From the NCBI GenBank assembly GCA_013397455.1, contig VYZB01000123.1:1279370-1343369 (forward strand): a stretch of 64,000 bases of DNA, read 5' to 3'. The notes under the pieces are model-generated. The model saw only the letters and a program-made list of their open reading frames with translations, ran no database searches and was not told the DNA's origin. This stretch comes from Crotophaga sulcirostris. Lineage: Eukaryota > Chordata > Aves > Cuculiformes > Crotophagidae. The position numbers were made by a program, and so were the translations under genes. Positions 37,921 through 51,109 of this stretch are shown piece by piece (the stretch's first letter is position 1; every line of letters begins with the position of its first letter).

Positions 37921-40460
37921 GTATATTTTCTAGCTTTCTGCTAGAAAAGTGCTTCTTACACTGCCAAATTAGCTGTTCAAGGTTATCTGAAGTTCATAAT
38001 GAGGATATATGAAAAGGTTAATTGTATGTCAAGAATGATAATTTTTATAGGGATGTAAGACTCTATACAGATATGCACTGTCCATCAGAAGAGCTGCTTC
38101 AAGGTGATATATGTGTCTAATAGACAGAAGGGATGACGATAAATAAAGCACAATTTAAAATAAAAAAAGCAGCAAAAAGCTCATATAGTACATGTCATAA
38201 GAAGAGGTACGACAAATTCCTTAATCATAGGGTCAGTGCAGTCAGACAACTAGGGTAACAATAAATAAACAAATTATTTGAGGACTGGGAGTCTGACCTT
38301 TTAGCTTAGAACCAACCAGTAAAGTCTGAGCTTCTGGAAACAGGGACATGAGTTTCTACTTTCATGGACCATGTCTTCTAACATTCTATCCAAGACTGAT
38401 CTTACCTCTATCTTACCTCGATAGAGGAGTCTGGATATGTTTTTGCTGTCATGGTACAGATGGAAATCATATACCTCTTCACTGATTGTAATTAAGGCCT
38501 GCAGACCGCTCCCACAGAGGATACTAATAAATGTTTAATCTTACACAAGATTATAAATAAAAGTTGTCACTGGAGATTTTATTCCATCATTATGTCAGAC
38601 TCTTACCTGTGTCACAGTTGCTGGAATGCTGATTTCACTACAACAGCAGAATTCAACTTCTGCTCTGTGGCAGGGCACTTTGAGACTTTTAATTATTGTG
38701 AGTAATTGTAAAATACTAGAGATGTTGAAATCCCAGTTATGAAACAATTCTACTTCAGTTTAAATCAGAAGTCAACACAGATAATTATCTGAATGTGACA
38801 TAGACAGTTGACTTCATGTGTTGGCTATCATAGGGCTACAACGATTGGGAGAATGTGTTAATGCCAAACCAAGAGAACAGATGTTGTGGCTTAATTCTCT
38901 TCAAGAGCAGCATGATCATCAAATACGGTGCTTATGTGTTGGGGAAAGGTACATTTTAGCAGTCACATGACCCTTTTGCACAGAAATCACATTTTGTTTT
39001 GATGCTGCATAAAGGCTACAGGTTTTTTTTTAATGTATTCCTGATCTTTGAATGTTGGATGTCAGCCTATGACAGTCGACTGATAATTATTTTCAAACCC
39101 TGCAGGTCAAAATGCTTATATATATTTCTATAGTAGCTGCAGATAAAAAAAAAAAAAAGAAACTAAAAAAAGAATTAGTTTTGTCTTCAAATGAGTTGGT
39201 GTATTTTGCTAAGGAAGAACGTTATAAAACAACTGCTCATTTGAGAAGTAATTAACCTTGTGCTATTTGCATTATTAATGTACTAGAGTTATCATCATGT
39301 CCTAATGTATCTGGATTTCTAGTAATGTTTTCTTCTCTAAATAAATAAAAGTGAATTGAGTAAAGAGATGACATTTGTTTAATTTGCTGATCGGGATTCT
39401 CTTTTTCCCCCTCATCCAAAGCCCTGATACTTTGTTAAACAGAAACACTTAAATGGATGGCATTTCATGATAGGTTTTGAACCTAATTATATCAAATGTC
39501 ATAGCATTATTTATTTAAAAGGCTTTTCAAGATTACTGTACAAGGGGGAAAATATGATTTCTTCCTTTTAAAGTGCTTAAAATTTTCTATTAAGTTCTTC
39601 TAATTTGTTTAGCACTTTCACAAATGCCCTCAATCGAGTTTACTTTTAGAATCCTTTATAAATATTTTCTCTAAAGGTAGTTAGTCTTGTAATGCTGTTT
39701 ACTGCTTCTTGCCTTTATGAAAAGATCTCCTAGAACCAGAATCAGCAAAACACTATGCTTGCTCTAAAAACCTTGGCATGGTTTGCATGTATTGGAAGTG
39801 ATGACCAACACAATCTATGCAATTTAAAAGGTTCCCTCTTTAATTAAAAGACGGTAGGTAAATAAGAAGGAGAAAGAAGAGCTTAAGGACTACTAAGCAT
39901 GTAGAAACAGCAAGACTACTGCATCAACAGAACTGTGTGGTGGAAGCAAGTAGGAGGAGTTCAGATTTAACTGTCTTATTCCACAGCATTTTAATTACTC
40001 AAGCAAGAAATGAAGTATTCAACTGTGACTTAAGAAAAACTAGAAAAAAAAAACCCAGGAGAAAAATTATAATTAGATTTTAAAATATTTTTATTGAAAG
40101 CCAAGAAGTTTTCTGTTCTGGCAAATTAAAATTAATGATTAAAACAACTATTGAGAAATAAAATGCAAAAAGTGTTTTCAACAACACACACTCCCAAATA
40201 ACCATTTAAATTTTTCTACAGAGATGGGTTAGCGATGTAGTCACTCTCCATTGAAGACAGTGATGGAGATTTCACCCAGCTCTACTGGCATTGCCTAACA
40301 TGTAACTCCTTATGAATCCCTAGGGTTTCCACAGGAGGTAAGCAAAGAGAATTCAGGTGTTGTTAATCATTCTATAATGTCCAGCTCAGAATTTCCCCAC
40401 TGGAAAAGCTCAATTAACTGTGAACGACAAAAGCTTAGAAGCTTAGTGTTTTCTTCTTTT

Positions 40461-40464
<4 letters not shown>

Positions 40465-40491
<27 letters not shown>
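40465..40491. repeat. T27 homopolymer
   Basis: 27 uninterrupted T, the longest homopolymer of the window. On the minus strand it would be an A27 run, but no AATAAA precedes it within 40 bp and no retrocopy is visible. Confidence 0.95.
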
Positions 40492-40497
<6 letters not shown>

Positions 40498-42169
40498 GGC
40501 TTTTTACAGCATTAACAAAATGCTTTTATGCATGACCAGCCTTCTCCTTGGGACACTGTAGCATTTAACAAACCCTGCTCAATACGTCTGTCTTAAACAA
40601 AAACACCCACAACTTGTGTGGCTTCAGATCATGGTGATGGTCATCATCTTCAGATCATCGGGTGACTACTACAGTTCAATCCAGACCATTTCTGATTTAT
40701 TGTCATATCCCTAGAGTATCTTCACAGAGCTAGTCTCTAAGTGATTTTTCTCAGATTCCCCCCTCAAAATTTGTACATTGAACTCAGAGAATCTTTGCTG
40801 ATTTATACCTGTTAAGTCACCCTTTCAGAACGACACACGTTACACCACAACAGAGTAACAGTGTTGTGGTAAGCTACAAACATAATGGTGAAAATTGGAT
40901 GAAACAGTGTATTATTTCTTAATGTTTTGACTCCTTACTTGCTTTGAAATCTGAATACTTGTTTTATTTCTCAAGCTAGTGCTTGTAAAAAGCACATTTA
41001 ATTCAGCACTTCTAGTTTGTGCATAATATCTTATTTGCAACTATGAAATGCAGCTCAGAGAGGCTCCCAGCTGTAGGAAGCCCAACACAGAACTGAATGT
41101 CTGGGTTTTTTTTTAAAGTATCTTAACATTAAAGATAAGAAATAGGTCAAATAAAATCTAAATGTCAAAATCTGTTAAACTGTGCTAAGTATTTTAACTG
41201 TAGTAGATGTGTGCACCAGAACATTTTATTTTTCAAGTTATGAGTCCTTCCAGTTTCAGTTGTCACATTGTATATAAAGTCAGGTATGTTTTGTTAGGAT
41301 TCTCTACCCTTCAAGTTTTGAATGCCACCCCCAAAAGATTTGAACTCGAAGCGGATAGTCTACATTGCCATGTTTGAATGTTACTCTGGTAGGAAAAAAA
41401 CCAGCAGGTTTCTTAAATAACCTTAGCTACCCTTTACCTTTCAGCTTGAAACACTTACATATAAAAGTGTTGAACTCTTCACCGGGAGAAAGGTTCTTTT
41501 TCTAGCTCTGTCTCATGAGTCTGCTTGCCAGCTGATATTAGGAATATGCCAGCACTGAAACACCATTGAAACCTGCATGTTGAAACCCATTGTAACAGCT
41601 GTTGTTATCAGTGTAAATCTCTGTGCCTGGGAGTGAACAAATCATTTGGGAGGGGGTGCTATCTGAGTTCTTGCTAATTATTGCTTAAAAGGTTCTGCAA
41701 TGATCGGGATGTTTTTTTTTACCTGCTTTCCTTCCCAATCTTCTTCAATTGTCTTTTAGCTTCATACCCTTAACCTTTTCCAAATCATACCAGAATCAAA
41801 AGTCTGTTATATCCTTAGAATATCTGTTCTTATAATATTTTCACCTTGACTATAAAATTGCAACTATTATCTAAAACTGTTACTAAATTATGCTGCATAT
41901 TTTCCAAATATCATAAAGATTTTTTAAAATGTATTTCTACATTTATAGACATGCTTTAGTCTCTAGGGGTAAAAATAGTTCATGTATCATAGTAGCCTGA
42001 ATAGATCTAAATTTCACGTAGCCAGTTCCTGATACTTTCTCTTTTGTAGATTGGTATTGAGATAATGTAGAGAAATAACAACACTTTACAATTTCCCCAG
42101 CTCTTCGTGGAAGAAATCCTACCTGTGGGACTGAAAGCAGCAGCTGTGGTATCCCCAAAGCCTGCTGAT

Positions 42170-42260
42170 ATATAATATATTTATATTTATATTTATATTT
42201 ATATTTATATTTATAATTTATATTTATATTTATATTTATATTTATATTTATATTTATATT
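42170..42260. repeat. (ATTTAT)n hexamer microsatellite
   Basis: About 14 ATTTAT units over 90 bp with one interruption (TTTATAATTTA) near 42210-42220. It is followed by T- and A-rich sequence to about 42285. Confidence 0.95.
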
Positions 42261-42510
42261 TTTTAATAATTTTTTTTATACCAAACATTTATTAGAGGAC
42301 ACAGGCTTTGCTGATTTATGATGAAACCACACCTAATTAAGCTTTGCTTCTGCTGCCTCTTAGCCACAACTCTTGAATCCAGCTTCAAGCTACCTGTGAC
42401 AATTTGTCCAATTCTTTGCAAGGCTAGCTTTGCAATTTAAAGAGGTCCATGGTGACAGATATAGAACACTGGAGAATAAAACCAAACCACCTGTATCTGG
42501 TTGGATTATT

Positions 42511-42567
42511 TCACAGTATCACAGTATTACAAGGTTGGAAAGGACCTCTGAGGTCATGGAGTCCAAC
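42511..42567 (-). mobile_element. CR1 LINE 3' terminal stub, inverted
   Basis: 57 bp of the GATACTGT-type CR1 3' end in minus orientation: octamer tail, then the complement of the CCTTTCCAACCTTG and GACTCGATGATCTC blocks. It stops at GAGTCCAAC and abuts directly, without spacer, the plus-oriented CR1 that follows. Confidence 0.93.
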
Positions 42568-42950
42568 AGCTGGGGCTGTTTAGCCTGGAGAAGAGGAGGC
42601 TCAGGAGAGACCTTATTGCTCTCTACAACTGCCTAAAAGGAGGTTGTAGTCAGGCAGGGGTTGGTCTCTTCTCTCAGGTGACCAGGGACAGAACTAGAGG
42701 ACACGGACTCAAGCTTCGTCAGGGGAGGTTTAGACTTGATATTAGGAAAAAATTCTTCCCTGAAAGGGTGATTGGCCATGGGAATGTGCTACCTGGGGAG
42801 GTGGTGGAGTCGCCAACCCTGGAGGTGTTTCAGAGGAGATTGGCTGAGGCACTCAGTGCCATGGTTTAGATGCTGGGTTGGTGTTGGTGTTGGGTTATAG
42901 GCTGGACTCGATGATCTCAAAGGTCCTTTCCAACCTTGTGATACTGTGAA
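42568..42950 (+). mobile_element. CR1 LINE 3' end with intact ORF2 C-terminus
   Basis: It begins at AGCTGGGGCTGTTTAG and runs through the codons for EKRRLR (one R here encoded in a slightly altered context), [41 protein letters not shown] and [15 protein letters not shown]. The TTGGTG-repeat 3' UTR and a short tail, GATACTGTGAAA, follow. Together with the inverted stub on its left it forms a unit with a CR1 3' end at both outer borders. Confidence 0.95.
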
Positions 42951-44346
42951 ATCCTGAAACTATGCACTTGGAATAATTTGTTTTGTTGTTTGTTTAATTT
43001 TAATTTTCTGGACTCTTGATAACTAGAAGATCCAATCCATCTTTGTTTCCTTATCTAAGAAAATCTAGAACGTCACTTCAATTTTGTTTTGTGGTCCGCG
43101 TTGTGTCTGCAATAGTAAATTAGTTATCACACAACAGAAATCCCCATGCACTTTATGTTTGCACCGATGGAATCTGTGCCAGCCATGTCATTATTTTTAT
43201 GTGTCCATAAAAGCCTCCAGCCTGTTTGACAAGGAACGGCTGTAGCTGACTTCGACTGACTGGTAGTAATGAGGAGCGGAGGAATCAATCCTTCACTGCT
43301 CAGTAAGAAGGAAAAAAGAAGTACTGAGCTGGGTTTAGACTACTTTGCCACTATGGATTTACTGCATATTGTAATACAATTATCTACAACAGGAATTCAA
43401 CATGCTGATAAAAAAATAGCGGCAGAGGGCTGAATAAGCTACCTGTAGTGCTGAAGGACAATGGATTAAATGTTACAGAGATTTCATTCTCTGATAGGGT
43501 AAATAAACAAATTACAGGTAAAATAAATCTACACACATCCATGTTGAGAGAATCTGACTGACTAGGTGTCTGGATGTTGTGTGCATAAGAATCGCTAACC
43601 AAATATTGAATTCTAATTGACTCACGCAAGTCAATTCATACTGGATTTCACAAAGGCAGTTGTCAATGCTCTATGGTTGAACAGCTTATTGAATTAGAAG
43701 AAAGTCACTCACTGTTCTGAGCAGACTGCATTCTGCAGCTATTGGTGTAGCAGCTAAAAATCCTATCAAATATGACTTAGCAGGGAAAGGATTTATACAA
43801 ATTCCACTGTAAATAGGAGCATATTGTTCTGATTTTATTGCCGTTGTTCTGTGAAATTAGGATGACTTTTATAAACAGTGAACAAATGAATTTTTGTTTA
43901 TGGAATATAAGTAATGATTTTTTCTTTACAAATGGCCTCATAGATTAAGAACTGTTTATATTTCAAAAAGCTACGGGAAACCTGGGGAGAGTTCTGTTTA
44001 AATCACCTTAAATTATGTATAAATTATCTCTAAATTGTTTAAATCATCGCCAGCTCATAAGACAGTAAGCTCTTTTTGTGAAAAGAAGCTAACTATGAAT
44101 TTTCATACTTGGAATATTCTGATACATTGAATAATACCTGAATTTTTGAATGCATATCTTCTGCTTAGGACCCAAATCACCTTCTGGAGTTTGGAGATAC
44201 TGGTGATTAACATCCAGCTTAGCAGCCTGCTTTATGCAGTACCAGTTCCAAACACCTTAAAGTACATCTGCTGTGATGGTTATTTCTTAATCTTCCTATC
44301 TCCAAAGTTATATTATTTATACAAATAGTATAGACTTGAGATAAGA
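42951..44346. other. Unique non-coding sequence
   Basis: No gene recognised. Around 43180-43320 the sequence is less AT-rich, carries several CpGs and a CATAAAA core, and might be conserved; unverified. Confidence 0.5.
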
Positions 44347-44672
44347 TCACAGCATCACAGAATTACAAAATGGTTTGAGTTGGAAAGGACCTTAGTGATC
44401 ATCTAATTCCAATCCCCCTGCCATGGACAGGGACACCTCCCACTGGATCAGGGTGCTCAAAGCCTCATCCAGCCTGGCCTTGAGCATCTCCAGAAATGGG
44501 GAATCTATGATTTCTCTGGGCAACCTGTGCCAGTGCCTCACCACCTTCGCAGGAGAAAATTTCTTCCTAATCTAGATCTTCCATCTTAAAACTGTTACCC
44601 CTCATTCTATCACTACACTCCCTGATATATTGCCCCTCCCCATCTTTCCTGTAGACCTCACGTTGAAGGATA
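44347..44672 (-). mobile_element. CR1 LINE 3' end, older copy
   Basis: The plus strand starts TCACAGCATCACAGAATTAC, followed by GGTTTGAGTTGGAAAGGACC and CCCCCTGCCATGGACAGGG, the classical CR1 3' UTR. It continues through CAACCTGTGCCAGTGCCTCACCACC-like blocks to about the codons for the upstream ORF2 end. Substitutions and lost frame mark it as an older subfamily than the GATACTGT copies. Confidence 0.93.
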
Positions 44673-47600
44673 TAAGAATAGCTATATTCATATATCGATG
44701 AAGAATAGATTATAATAAATGAAGAATACATGCTAAAGAAGCTGTCAGAATGGCTAGGTGAAACATAAATGGCCTTTGATAGAGTGGCAGTCAAACTAGG
44801 TGCTACAACGGTACCTTTTTGCTGTGGAAGCATGAGTGAGTCTGTTGCTACTCAGAAAAGACACGCTTCAATGTCAGAGAAGAAAGAGATGCCACAAAGG
44901 AAAGAAGAGTTTATTGTAACAGTGTGAACCAGCATAATTCATTTTGCAATTCAGCAAAGTCTTCAGTCATTTTTCTCAGTTTCATGTTGGATGTTCCTCT
45001 TTGCATTTTCTTTTCACTAACTCATCTACAAAACGTGAAGATCCTGGATAGTTTACATCAACCAGTCCCTCAGGCTTGGAAATATTGCAGAAAACAATAT
45101 GCATCATAACCCCCTATCTCCTTTTATGATATACATCTTTAATATGCATTATTATGGCACACAATAAACCTGACTTCGGTGCAGTCATGCATATAGAGCA
45201 CGTCATCAGTTGCTGAAAAGTGGGCCTGTGGGTATTTAAGGCTGAGTGGGTGGGTGTTTTATTTATGACATGGATATGACAACTCTTTTAATGTGGTAGC
45301 TGAACACTGTAAATACTGAGTAACGTGATGGATACTGGAAGCGGTGATGGCTTTTTCAACTGTTTTCCTAATAGCATGGTTAACAAGTTGAATTATTTTC
45401 ATCATGTAAGAAATTTTGCTCTATTTTTTGCTTTCCACTTTCTTTCGTTTTCATCAGGTACCAGCTTACTGTCCAGCAAGCCAATCTCATTCTATATTGA
45501 TTTGTGGTGAGACGAAAGGACAGAACAAGGCAAAAAGAAAAGGGAAAATGGTAGTTGAAAAAAAGAGAAGCCCTTGACTTCTACTCCTTCCCTTCTGTGG
45601 CAGCCTGGCTTGGGTGAAAGAAAAGTCTTGTAATATGATGCAGGGAATTCCTCTGATATAACTAGTATAAATTTATTTCTAGCCCCTATCAGTATGATAT
45701 CTGTTGACTAGACTTGACTAGTTACCATTATATGACTGCAGTTATGAGTCAGCAGAAAATGTTTTTTAGCAGACTCTTGAAAAACGTGCATGGTTGGTAG
45801 CAGGGGAAGAGCAAACATGTAGTATGTTTTTTTGCCCCACCCCAAAAGTGTCTCATTACTGATATTCTCCAAGCTCAAGTGTTCAGACTGTGCTTATTTT
45901 CAGAATGACTTGAGCCTGTGCTGTGCCTGTTTATAAGCTGTTAGTGCAGTGCTGTCGCTGTGCTCAGGATGAGTGATTTTGAACATTACTGACATTGAAG
46001 CACCTTTAAAATACAGGTTTTGATCATATGAGCTTCTGATATGCTACGATTGTCACAGCTCTTGAGGGTTGCTGTGTTATAACATGTCAGAAACACATTA
46101 AACCTGCTCAAGGGCTTGCAACAAGCACCGTTTGGAGTCAATGTAAGTATGTAATGTGATAACAGTTCACTATAGTTAAGAACAAAAATTACCAGATTTC
46201 CTCATTGTATTACAAGTAACATGCACAGGAAGTCTAATGTGGAGAGAAATTGAAGCAATACTCTCATGGACTGTTCAGTTTAACAGAAGATCATTTAGCA
46301 CAAAGACATGTTATGAGTGTTCAGCTCTTCACTTTTCTTTCTCTGATGCATATGCTTATGTCTGTCTTATCTTGAAATGCCGTGCATCAAAATAGCTCTC
46401 CAGACAGAACTTCCTAAGGTGGTGATCTGTAAATCAGATACAGATTTGCACAAGATCATTCTGACTCAGCTTTGCATCTGACCTAAAAATATTTGTTGTC
46501 ACATGGAAGCAAATTATAATGCAGGATTAAAATGACAGAAACATTGCTGAGGAGCACTGGTACCATTTTAGCCAGTGGGATGCTACTGAACATCACAAAA
46601 AACTGACAGACCAGAACGTGGGACTACAAGTAGGAAACTGATAACTTAATTTGTCTATATTTATTCATGGTAATCAGAATATCCATGTAGGATACTCTAT
46701 TTTGATTGTCAGAAATTAAGGTAGTTTTGTCCATTTTTTTTTTCCACAAGAGCATGGCTGCTATTACATCCATGTCATATTAAGAGCATGAAAAGCACTA
46801 TGCCTTACTGTATAATGCTGCTTTAGCATGGTGTAACCTGAAACTTTAGTTTACCTTGCTTTTTAATTGTATTGCACAATTAACCAACCTCTTTAAATAG
46901 GAAGTGAACACATACAACAAGCTTTTGCTGTTGGGTACCAGGCTGTCAAGAGAAAATGGGAAGTTTGATGACTACAGTGCTGTGTCTTCTCCTATTGCAT
47001 ATAAGGCAGAAAATATGCCATTGAAACAGAGTTCTTCACTTTCAGAAAAATAAAAAATATTTTAGAAGCAAGATTTAAAAGTTAATTTTCCCTTCCATTC
47101 TGAATCATCACCTGGAAATCTGAGCTGTCTTTATATATACATATTTGTATGTACATTCTGTTTATTTTTACTCTTCATAGAAAGAAAGACAAGAAAGGTG
47201 AAGGATGCAAGCCAGGATACCAGTCTAGAATTGGAAATGCTTTGCATTATCTATGTAATCTCATATTCATTATATGCAAGCCTTTTAGCAATCCATCAAC
47301 TCTGAAAGATCTGCAGACATTTAAAAGATGACAGCTTTAATTCCAGTACCATAAATTCCAAAATGTGTTCCCTAATACAGCTCATGTCCATAAAATATCA
47401 AGAAAATAGGTATTGTGGTTTGACTTTTTTTTTTTTTTTAAATTATATTACATTATTCATAGACCAGCGTAATGTTTATTTGGGGAGGAGAGGTTGGTTT
47501 TTTTTCTCCCCAGGGACTGAATAAAACCTCTGAGGATGGCTGAGAGCAACAATAGTGACAAATAACATGAAGTGATTCAAACTCTGGTGAGTACTCTTTC

Positions 47601-48855
47601 TATATCCACTCCCCTTTGGCATAGGTTGGTACAACCACTGGCAGAAAACATTACTGGTTTATTGCTATTGGTAGGGAAACATTAGTTTCACAGTCCTGGT
47701 ACAGAAACCTGCTAATTCTACCAACCTTCCTATGTCAAAAAGGAGGTGTCTTGAAATATATGGACCTGCCAGAAGAAAAAAAAAAAGGAACTATCCTTCT
47801 ACAGTGTTCTACCCTCATTATCTTTATTTTCAGGGAACAAAGCCTGAACAACATTGTCACCGGACAGTACATCTGCACAAACCCATAGCAGCTATGTGAT
47901 GTTCTGACTCATGGAGCTGGGAAGCTAAGACAGGCTTTCAGATAAACTAGCCTGGTTTATCTGTACAAAAAAAATAAATTTTTTTAGATCCCCATTATAC
48001 CTTCTGGAATACTCAGAGCACCATCTGTTTTTAAGCAAACAATTGCAATTCATAAAGTAATATACCTATAGTGATTTACAGAGAATGGTTCAGACCTCTA
48101 TCCCCAAGTATGATGACAGAAAATTACATACTTCTCTAAATCAATGCTTCCTGGAGATTCAGAATCAATGCAGATGTCCTTTTCTTTCTTTAGTATTATA
48201 TCTTTTCCTAAATTGGATTAGATTAAATAATATTAGATTGATAGCTAATACAACACATGTCTTTTATCTGAATTTGACTAAACAATGTTTACAATGCTCC
48301 TAAAGCAAAGCTTTTTCATTTGGATCTTCACGTACATAGCTTGAGATTCAACTGAATTTCTGTTCCCTCTTTGTCCTGCCACAGTCTTTTATGAAATGTA
48401 TTTGGATGTGTGAAAATGGAAGAAGGTGACATGGAATTCATTCAGGTCAAAAGCAGGGAGAGAACTGGGGAATAACAAGTAGAGGATCTCCATTAGCCCC
48501 TTCTCTCCTTGAAACATTACAAGGAAGAAGCTCTGGTGCGCATGAAGTAAGGGGAGGCTCTTCACAACTGTACTCATTCCTAAGGAATGAGGATGGTCTC
48601 AACATTTCCTCAGGTGCTTGGGCCTCCATAGTACAAATCTGATACTCCTGGTGTGATTGTAAGCTCTACTATAAAAAACAGCCCTCACCATTTCATGCCT
48701 GGTGATGTAAATCCAAAAGATGTTGTGTTTTGACTGAGTGCCCTGCTATTTAAGTGTTTCAGAAAATTTTCTACCTCAGTTCTGCCATTAGCAACAGCTG
48801 CTTCAGATTGTGGAGTTTTTTTGTATTATATACAATGAAAGAAATAATGGAAGAA
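44673..48855. other. Unique non-coding sequence
   Basis: No gene or repeat recognised apart from short homopolymers. ORFs are under 90 codons and without known domains. A T-rich CTTTATTTTCAG acceptor-like site near 47835 is not followed by a convincing donor. Confidence 0.55.
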
Positions 48856-49295
48856 ATAACAAAGATGGTGAAGGGTTTGGAGCACAAGCCCTACAAGAAG
48901 CCACTGAGGGAGCTGGGGCTGTTCAGCCTGGAGAAGAGGAGGCTCAGGGGAGACCTTATTGCTCTCTACAACTGCCTAAAAGGAGGTTGTAGTCAGGCAG
49001 GGGTTGGTCTCTTCTTTCAGGTGACCAGTGACAGAACTAGAGGACATGGACTCAAACTTCGTCAGGGAAAGTTCAGGCTTGATATTAGGAAAAAGTTCTT
49101 CCCTGAAAGGGTGATTGGCCATGGGAATGCGCTGCCCAGGGAGGTGGTGGAGTCGCCAACCCTGGAGGTGTTTAAGAGGAGATTGGCTGAGGCACTCAGT
49201 GCCAGGGTTTGGATGCTGGGTTGGTGTTGGTGTTGGGTTATAGATTGGACTCAATGATCTCAGAGGTCCTTTCCAACCTTGTGATACAGTGATAC
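48856..49295 (+). mobile_element. CR1 LINE 3' end, best-preserved copy
   Basis: About 440 bp, with the ORF2 C-terminus open from [20 protein letters not shown] through [59 protein letters not shown] and [15 protein letters not shown]. The stop used by sister copies (TAG after ALSAMV) is TGG here, so the frame reads 14 more residues into the 3' UTR before TGA. The ATG that opens the 167-codon ORF lies upstream in unrelated flanking DNA. Tail: GATACAGTGATAC. Without the reverse transcriptase and endonuclease regions it cannot move. Confidence 0.96.
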
Positions 49296-51109
49296 TTCTG
49301 ATAGAACACCACAGCAAAATGTTTCCTAAATGTAGGGCTACCATCTTCAGTAGTATATTAGTAATGTTCTTGAAAATCCATCTGTCTTCCTCTGGTGGCT
49401 GCCTCCTTTTGAATCTGACTGAGAATGTAGTCTGAACCATTGTATTAGGTATTTTAATAGCATCTGAATGCATGCTATCTACCTGCAGAAATATGAATTA
49501 CGCTCTCTTGATACAGATCCTGATTTCATACAGCCTCTATTATGGTGCAGATACTCTTCCTTTCTACTGTGTTGATTATTCTTGTCAATATCTCTTTTAA
49601 TTTGCTCTGGCATTCTTCACACAGAAAAGCTTTTCTTGTGTCTTTGATTTACCTCTGCAAACCTTAATAAATAACTCCAGGTGGCTGAATTTAATCCATT
49701 TCTTCTCCCATTTTTCTCATCAGAAAACATCAGAATTACAAGTGTACATTGTAAAAAATCCAAAATTTACATGCAACAGAAATATGAGTAAACAATGGTA
49801 CAGCCCAGTCTATTTTCCATTTATCTGTTACTGAGAACAGTAGGTATTTTTAAAAGTGCAGCTTTGCTTGGCAGTGTTACAAATAGATGGGTCTATTTCC
49901 AGCCACTGTGTTCTTGCTCTCGGGGCAGCAATATTTTGCTTTCTTGAACGAACAAAAAATTCGTCCACTTAGCTGCACAAAAGTGTCAGTTTGTCACGGT
50001 CACTCACAATGGAAACTGCAAAACCTAAAACAGACAGTGAAGAAATCTGCATATTTGTACCCTGCCTACATCTGATTTTGCCTCTGTTGTCTTGTAACCA
50101 CACCATCTCCAATAAAATGCAACAGATACATTTTATGACGGTAGTCAAAAAATCTAGCTCATGAAGGACCTTCATGGGGAATTTGCTTTTTTTTTTAATC
50201 TTACCCAAGTGTATAGGAACCCCATATAATTTTTATAGATGAAAATCTTCTTGGTAGCAAGCTGCCCAGAGGCAGAATTTTTATTATATCCTCTAGCAAA
50301 CATTTGTGTTTATAAGTTGCTTAGCTGCAGCTCTGTGTCTTGTGGCAAGAAGTATTGTTTTAAGTATATGGCTACAGGAGGAGAGCTGGTAGAAGGGAAA
50401 CATTTGCAACTTGTGGAAGTGTTCCTGTGTGACAAATGCACAGACCCCAGGTCAGAGGCTTCAGCTGGTTAAGAGGGAGCCTGGCTAGTCATCCTTATCA
50501 AGTGAGACTAGATTTTGTGAAGTTTTTTTACATTGTTATCACAGAAGTAGGAAGGTGGGCTGCCTTGCTGAAGATAAATGAAATGGGTAAATTTCTCCTG
50601 AAATACTTCACAGTAAAAGTCTCAAAGAAACAGTTTAGGAAGAAATTTCTGGTATACGTGTGGTCTTGTTAGAAAACAAACCAGCTTGGTCCTTTCCCTA
50701 CAGAAAGACTGTTAAGATACACACTGATGAGTCCACTTGGAATAATAATTGCTGATCTTGTAGGTGTGTGGGCAGGGCAAGGCAGGATTTCAAGAATTGT
50801 GTGGCCTAAGCAGTGAGTGGGAAGTATACGAAACACCAGGTTGCTGCAGATTGCTGAAAAAACTCTTCTCAGGAATCCCAAGGTGACTGAGATGTTGCTC
50901 CAGCTGACACCCTATGGGGCTTTCCAAAAGGGCTCTGAACTGAGTGCCTTCATAGCAAGCAGAGAAGAGAGTTTTGTAATATTTTCTATTTTGCACTGCC
51001 CAGCACACCTAGTATTTTGATGCTAAAATTTATATCTAGTTCATATTCTGATAAAACCTTGTTTTTGCAATAAAGAACTCTTCTTGTGTTTTTGACTTTT
51101 GACGTCGCT
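49296..51109. other. Unique non-coding sequence
   Basis: A 77-codon ORF at 50239-50472 (+) has several Cys residues but no recognised domain. No other feature is supported. Confidence 0.5.

Larger units (their letters stand above)
32461..42169. other. Long unique AT-rich non-coding stretch
   Basis: No transposon recognised in almost 10 kb. It contains homopolymer runs (A17 at 35538-35554, A14 at 39145-39158, T27 at 40465-40491), a TTTG tract at 37859-37880 and three exon-like segments listed separately. A block around 39240-39540 rich in TAAT/ATTA cores might be conserved non-coding sequence. Confidence 0.5.

Noticed and set aside
40465..40491. Minus-strand poly-A tail of a processed pseudogene
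   Set aside because: No AATAAA within 40 bp on the minus strand, no coding similarity and no flanking duplication. CR1 machinery also rarely makes poly-A retrocopies in birds.
48754..49257. 167-codon ORF as a host gene
   Set aside because: Its body is the CR1 ORF2 C-terminus and the start codon lies in unrelated flanking DNA.
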